A stretch of DNA of 64,000 nucleotides from JANMOK01 sp031415055 (GTDB taxonomy: Bacteria > Pseudomonadota > Alphaproteobacteria > Rhodobacterales > Rhodobacteraceae): positions 1 through 64,000 of the forward strand of contig JANOQZ010000018.1 of NCBI GenBank assembly GCA_031415055.1, read 5' to 3'. This document shows, piece after piece, positions 60,321 through 64,000 of this stretch; position 1 is the stretch's first letter; each line of letters starts with the position of its first letter. A program made the position numbers and the translations under genes. The notes below the pieces were generated by a model. That model was not told where the DNA came from. It searched no databases and worked only from the letters and a program-made list of their open reading frames with translations.

Positions 60321-62485
60321 AACGTCTCGCCCTTGGCGGCCATTTCCAGCAAAAGTTTGGGTGCCCTGAACCTTTTGCCATGGTGCTTGGTCAAGTCGTT
60401 GCAAATATCGACTGCCTTTGCAGCCCCGATGATGTCGAGCCAGGCGAAAGGTCCACCCGACCACGGCATGAAGCCCCAGCCGAGAATGGCGCCAACGTCG
60501 CCTTCGCGAATGTCGGTCAAGACGCCTTCTTCGAGCGCTTTTACCGCTTCCAGAACTTGTGCCATGATCAGCCGGTGTTGCACGTCGCTGGTTTCGGGTT
60601 GGGATTTAGAATGGGGCCAATGGCTGCCGAGACCTTCCCACAGGCCAACGCGTTTTCCTTCGGAATCATAGGCATAGAAACCGGCGTTCGCCTTGCGGCC
60701 AAGGCGGCCGTTGTCGGCGAGGTAGTTGAAAACTTTGTCGGCATCATCGTTGTTGTAGGCTTTGCCCATCGCCGTTTTGGTGGCTTTGCCGATTCTGACC
60801 GCCAAATCAACCGAAGTTTCGTCGATCAGTTGCAACGGGCCGACGGGCATGCCCAACAGTTTGGCGGCATTCTCGATCAGGACAGGACTGACCCCCTCAC
60901 CCACCATTCGCGCGCCTTCGTTGAGATAGGGGATGATGCAGCGGTTGGCATAGAAAAACCGGGCATCGTTGACGACAATAGGAGTCTTCCTGATCTGGCG
61001 AACGAAATCCAGCGCTTTGGCGATGGCGGCATCGCTGGTGGATTTGCCGCGGATGATTTCGACGAGGTTCATCTTGTGGACCGGCGAGAAGAAATGGATG
61101 CCGACGAAGTTGGCGGAATTGCGCGAGGTTTTGGCCAAATTGGTGATCGGCAATGTCGAGGTGTTGGTGGCGAATATCGCATCGACTGTGAGGTGAGCTT
61201 CGGCTTTCGCTGTGGCTTCGGCCTTGATTTTTGGGTCTTCAAACACCGCTTCGACCACCAAGTCGCAACCCTTCAGGGCGGCATAATCGGGGGTAGCAGT
61301 GACCTTGGACAGCGTTTCAACCGCTTTTTCCGGCGTCGATTTCTTGCGTTTCACCCCTTCGTCCAACAGGTCGGCCACGTGAGTTTTGCCCTTGTCAGCA
61401 GCGGCTTGATCGCGGTCGATCAGGATGACCTCAATCCCCGCCATTGCCGCCACATAAGCAATACCCACGCCCATCATGCCGGCACCAAGCACGCCCAGTT
61501 TCTTGACGCTTGCGTCGGGCAGTTGCGGGCGGACGGCACCCTTTTCCAGCGCGGTTTTGTTAATGAAAAGCGAGCGGATCATGGCGGCGGAAGAAGGGTT
61601 CATCAGTATGTTGGTGAACCAGCGGGCCTCGATTTTCAGCGCCGCATCGAATGGCACCAGCGCGCCTTCGTAAATGGCTGAAAGCATGGCTTTGGCCGCC
61701 GGATAAACCCCGTTGGTCTTGCCGTGCACCATGGCAGATGCGCCAACAAAGGTCATGTAGCCCGCCGGGTGATAAGGGTTGCCGCCGGGGTATTTGTAAC
61801 CTTTGGCGTCCCACGGTTTGATGATGTCAGCGTCGGTGGCCGCCAGCACCCATTCCTTGGCGCGGGCCAACAGGTTTTCCGGGGCAACCACTTCGTCGAT
61901 CAAGCCCGCCGATTTGGCCTTGGCGGGTTCCAGCATTTTACCTTCAAGCAGAATGGGTGAGGCGGACATGATATCCATCATGCGGCTCACCCGTGTGGTG
62001 CCGCCCGCACCGGGGAAAATGCCGAGCAGAATTTCGGGCAGGCCGATCTTGGCCTTTGGATTGTCAGCGACAAAGCGGCGATGACAGGACAGGCCCATTT
62101 CGGTGCCGATGCCCGCTGAGGTGCCGGGGCAGGCCCAGGCGGTGGGTTTGCCGCCGGTCAGCTTTTTCGAGTCCATTCCCGCGCGTTCGATTTTGCGAAG
62201 AACGGCGTGCATCGCCATGGTTCCATTGAACAATCCTAGCGCCGGGTTGTCACCCGCATTGGCTTTCATCTGCGCAATGACGTTCAAATCCATGCCGCCA
62301 GCGAAATCTTTTTTCGCCGAAGTCAGGATGATGCCTTTGACCATTGGGTCTGCCAGAACCGCATCAAATGCGCGGTCGAGTTCGGCCAACGCCTCCAATG
62401 TCAGCACATTCAAGCTGGTTCCGGGTTGGTTCCAAGCGATGGTCGCCACGCCGTCGCTGTCAATGCTGGTGAAGAAGTTGGTCAA
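60287..62485 (-). CDS. fadJ: Fatty acid oxidation multifunctional protein (enoyl-CoA hydratase / 3-hydroxyacyl-CoA dehydrogenase)
   Basis: 732 residues. N-terminal crotonase domain (~1-190; DFAGGMDLN and AWACPGTSAGIGTEMGL, with PEILLGIFPGAGGTTR), then 3-hydroxyacyl-CoA dehydrogenase N-domain (VLGAGMMGVGIAYVAAMAGIEVILIDRD) and the C-terminal catalytic domain (FFSPVHKMNLVEII, GPLQLIDETSVDLAVRI). Length and order fit FadB/FadJ. It hydrates and oxidises fatty acyl-CoA during beta-oxidation. No thiolase gene is nearby. The pentapeptide protein gene lies 35 bases upstream. Confidence 0.93.
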   Translation of the reverse strand: MTNFFTSIDSDGVATIAWNQPGTSLNVLTLEALAELDRAFDAVLADPMVKGIILTSAKKDFAGGMDLNVIAQMKANAGDNPALGLFNGTMAMHAVLRKIERAGMDSKKLTGGKPTAWACPGTSAGIGTEMGLSCHRRFVADNPKAKIGLPEILLGIFPGAGGTTRVSRMMDIMSASPILLEGKMLEPAKAKSAGLIDEVVAPENLLARAKEWVLAATDADIIKPWDAKGYKYPGGNPYHPAGYMTFVGASAMVHGKTNGVYPAAKAMLSAIYEGALVPFDAALKIEARWFTNILMNPSSAAMIRSLFINKTALEKGAVRPQLPDASVKKLGVLGAGMMGVGIAYVAAMAGIEVILIDRDQAAADKGKTHVADLLDEGVKRKKSTPEKAVETLSKVTATPDYAALKGCDLVVEAVFEDPKIKAEATAKAEAHLTVDAIFATNTSTLPITNLAKTSRNSANFVGIHFFSPVHKMNLVEIIRGKSTSDAAIAKALDFVRQIRKTPIVVNDARFFYANRCIIPYLNEGARMVGEGVSPVLIENAAKLLGMPVGPLQLIDETSVDLAVRIGKATKTAMGKAYNNDDADKVFNYLADNGRLGRKANAGFYAYDSEGKRVGLWEGLGSHWPHSKSQPETSDVQHRLIMAQVLEAVKALEEGVLTDIREGDVGAILGWGFMPWSGGPFAWLDIIGAAKAVDICNDLTKHHGKRFRAPKLLLEMAAKGETFYTRFATAKAA

Positions 62486-62520
62486 AGTATTGCCGATATG
62501 TTGTTGAAATTGTTGAATTA

Positions 62521-62811
62521 TTAGGCAGCGTCAGCGCTGTCTGGCGGGATTGTCGTCGTATCCGTAATCGCCACACTCAACTGTTCGGACGTAATGACCG
62601 CGCCGGTCAAATCAGTACCAATCAAAATTGTGCCTTGCATGTTGGCATCGGTAAAATCGGCGAAACGCGCGGATGCTTTGGTTAGGTCGGCGCGGGAAAG
62701 ATTTACGCCGCGCAAATCGGCATGATCCAGCGCTGTCCGACGAATGAAAGCTCGCGAAAGGTCTAATGGGCGAAAAGGGGTGGTCATTTGTTTTGCCGAG
62801 AAGTGATTCAT
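62521..62811 (-). CDS. Small pentapeptide-repeat protein
   Basis: 96 residues. The middle is a run of A(D/N)LxX-type repeats: LDLSRAFIRRTALDHADLRGVNLSRADLTKASARFADFTDANMQGTILIGTDLTGAVI, forming a short right-handed beta helix. A strong GGAAGGAAG ribosome-binding site precedes the ATG, which overlaps the stop of the upstream short ORF. Such proteins can bind gyrase or membrane targets; at eight or nine coils it is short. Function unknown. Confidence 0.8.
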   Translation of the reverse strand: MNHFSAKQMTTPFRPLDLSRAFIRRTALDHADLRGVNLSRADLTKASARFADFTDANMQGTILIGTDLTGAVITSEQLSVAITDTTTIPPDSADAA

Positions 62812-62987
62812 TTGCTTCCTTCCTCAATCTTTAGCCGAATTTTTGGTGCGAACATATCCATAATAACACGAACGTCATCAGGGGCCTCATCATTTTCATA
62901 GTTCACATGCTTCAGATAGGAGGCGAGCAGATCGGTTGTCGGCTTCGCCACTTGCCATTGGCAATGCGGCAAAAACATTGCGAACAT
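62808..62987 (-). CDS. Short ORF (59 aa) coupled to the pentapeptide gene
   Basis: An ATG at 62987 opens a 59-codon frame with the sequence MFAMFLPHCQWQVAKPTTDL, then LASYLKHVNYENDEAPDDVR and VIMDMFAPKIRLKIEEGSK. The stop TGA overlaps the pentapeptide ATG (ATGA), and the composition looks coded (balanced, acidic C-terminus). The open frame continues upstream without a canonical start, from CGCTCC after a TAA. It has no recognised family. The ATGA coupling is the main support. Confidence 0.55.
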   Translation of the reverse strand: MFAMFLPHCQWQVAKPTTDLLASYLKHVNYENDEAPDDVRVIMDMFAPKIRLKIEEGSK

Positions 62988-63037
62988 ATGAATCGCAATC
63001 CAAAGATCCGCGATGGGTTCTGCAACTTGAATGAAGG

Positions 63038-63055
63038 AGCGTTAAGAAACGCTCA
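63038..63055 (-). terminator. Hairpin at the end of the Gfo/Idh/MocA gene
   Basis: GAGCGTT and AACGCTC form a perfect 7-bp stem with a 4-base loop, beginning at the TGA of the oxidoreductase gene. It has a T-poor tail (CCTTCATTC), so it could be a weak terminator or an mRNA-end structure. Confidence 0.5.
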
Positions 63056-64000
63056 ACCTACATCCAGCCATGCCTGCGCTTTGCTGGAAGCGTGGATCGT
63101 TTCAACCAAGGTTTGAATGCGCAAACCGGCGCGGAAGTTGAAGGGTTCGGGGCGTTTGCCCGCAATGGCTTCGACATATCCGGCGACCTCTATCGCCTTC
63201 AGGTCATTGAAGCCAAGTTGATGCCCCGCCGCCACGCAGAACAGGCCATAGGGCGCATGGTCCGGCCCGGCTTCGATGCGCCGAAACCCCTGACGACCTT
63301 TGGCATCGGCGTTGCTGAAAAAATTCAAAACGTTGAAATGTTCTTGGCTGAAGGCCAACGCCCCTTTGCTGCCGTAGATTTCAAAATCGTGCTGCATCTT
63401 GCGGCCCGTGGCAATCCAGTTGCCCTCAATCGAACCGGTTGCACCGTTGGCAAATCGCAGAAACGCGCGGCTGACGTCATCAACCGACACTTTCTTGCGC
63501 CCGCCTTTACCGTCGGGACGCTCGGCAATCATCGTCACACAATCACCCATGCCCCGCGTGATCGGACCGCAAAGGAACTCCGCCGTGGCAAGCGCGTGGC
63601 TGCCGATATCTGCCAATGCCCCACCGCCGATAGGATCATGGCGAAAGCCGTAGGGACCATTGGCGTCGGCCATATAGTCTTCGGCATGCAGCCCGCGATA
63701 GCCGCGAATTTCGCCCAACTCTCCTGCGGCAATCATCTCTCGAGCCAGCCCCAACATCGGGTTGCACAGGTAGTTGAAACCGACTTGGGTTTTGACCCCT
63801 TTGGCCTCGGCGGCAAGGGCCATTTCCAAGGCATCGCTCGCCATTGGCGCAAGGGGTTTTTCGCAATAAACGTGCTTACCCGCCGCAATCGCTGCCAGCG
63901 CCATTTCCTTGTGCAAGGCATTGGGGGCGGTGATGTCAACCATATCGATTGCGGGGTCCGCGATGATGCTGCGCCAATCAGACGTGTGGTGGGCAAAGCC
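63053..64000 (-). CDS. Gfo/Idh/MocA-family NAD(P) oxidoreductase (5' end outside the window)
   Basis: The reading frame enters from the right edge with no start codon in the window (19 codons lie before the first internal ATG). The visible 315 residues include MVDITAPNALHKEMALAAIAAGKHVYCEKPLAP, the typical EKP motif of this family, then the C-terminal domain with NYLCNPMLGLAREMI, GGGALADIGSHALATAEFL and DFEIYGSKGAL. These enzymes oxidise or reduce sugar or inositol derivatives. The substrate cannot be inferred. It ends in a hairpin; the pentapeptide/fadJ unit lies downstream. Confidence 0.9.
   Translation of the reverse strand, partial: GFAHHTSDWRSIIADPAIDMVDITAPNALHKEMALAAIAAGKHVYCEKPLAPMASDALEMALAAEAKGVKTQVGFNYLCNPMLGLAREMIAAGELGEIRGYRGLHAEDYMADANGPYGFRHDPIGGGALADIGSHALATAEFLCGPITRGMGDCVTMIAERPDGKGGRKKVSVDDVSRAFLRFANGATGSIEGNWIATGRKMQHDFEIYGSKGALAFSQEHFNVLNFFSNADAKGRQGFRRIEAGPDHAPYGLFCVAAGHQLGFNDLKAIEVAGYVEAIAGKRPEPFNFRAGLRIQTLVETIHASSKAQAWLDVG

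Overview
The window looks like chromosomal DNA of an alphaproteobacterium, most likely of the order Rhodobacterales. The basis is protein content and gene order: Flp-type pilins with the VDWVVLT core, a hom-glpX-recJ cluster beside tRNA-Glu, a dnaA-like/ppk/ppx block followed by proS and a lolC/lolD-type exporter, a class I PHA synthase, RTX-tailed metalloprotease-like proteins, and base composition in the high fifties. No phage, IS element, CRISPR array or rRNA is visible.

Layout. 1-1.74 kb: an array of tiny Flp/type IVb-like pilin genes on the minus strand (one cut by the window edge, one frameshifted, two intact). 2.07-7.39 kb: a lytic transglycosylase, then four genes resembling a polyprenyl-phospho-arabinose (DprE-type) pathway: a HAD-UbiA fusion, a DprE2-like SDR, a DprE1-like oxidase and a flippase-like membrane protein. 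7.46-8.79 kb: a 3-oxoacid CoA-transferase (scoAB). 8.9-9.63 kb: a FitAB/VapBC-type toxin-antitoxin pair whose promoter carries three 11-bp-phased repeats. 9.6-14.8 kb: a GNAT protein, an HDAC-like deacetylase, an orphan ParA, amylosucrase and a histidine phosphatase. 14.8-22.0 kb: secreted proteins of unknown role, dgkA, rimO and a small XRE-regulated operon. 22.1-28.1 kb: a phosphatase, a SulP transporter, a hydantoinase-like protein, a VOC protein and a P1 peptidase broken by one nonsense codon. 28.2-34.1 kb: two unknown proteins, a DEAD-box helicase, a wHTH-TPR regulator divergent from a DUF1194 protein, a second copy of the helicase's 3' tail, and tRNA-Glu. 34.1-39.9 kb: alaC-like/rraB/hom/glpX/recJ. 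40-44.7 kb: a lipoprotein, phaC, and two matrixin-RTX paralogues, one lacking every catalytic zinc ligand. 44.9-52.7 kb: glyA, nadK, an AI-2E transporter, a dnaA-like/Hda protein, ppk and ppx. 53-58 kb: proS, a TetR/sterol-desaturase pair, lolC/E and lolD. 58.2-64 kb: an M48-like protein without its zinc motif, a DMT transporter, a FadJ-type multifunctional protein, a pentapeptide protein with a short ORF in front, and a Gfo/Idh/MocA gene that runs off the right edge.

Two things stand out beyond gene content. First, a dispersed non-coding element of about 85-100 bp occurs three times (17.1, 28.1 and 57.9 kb). Each copy sits between converging genes and carries four GTGCAC-like hexamers spaced exactly 11 bp apart. 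Second, decay or repurposing is frequent: a frameshifted pilin, a nonsense-interrupted peptidase, two protease-like proteins without zinc ligands, and a duplicated helicase tail flanking an apparent insertion.
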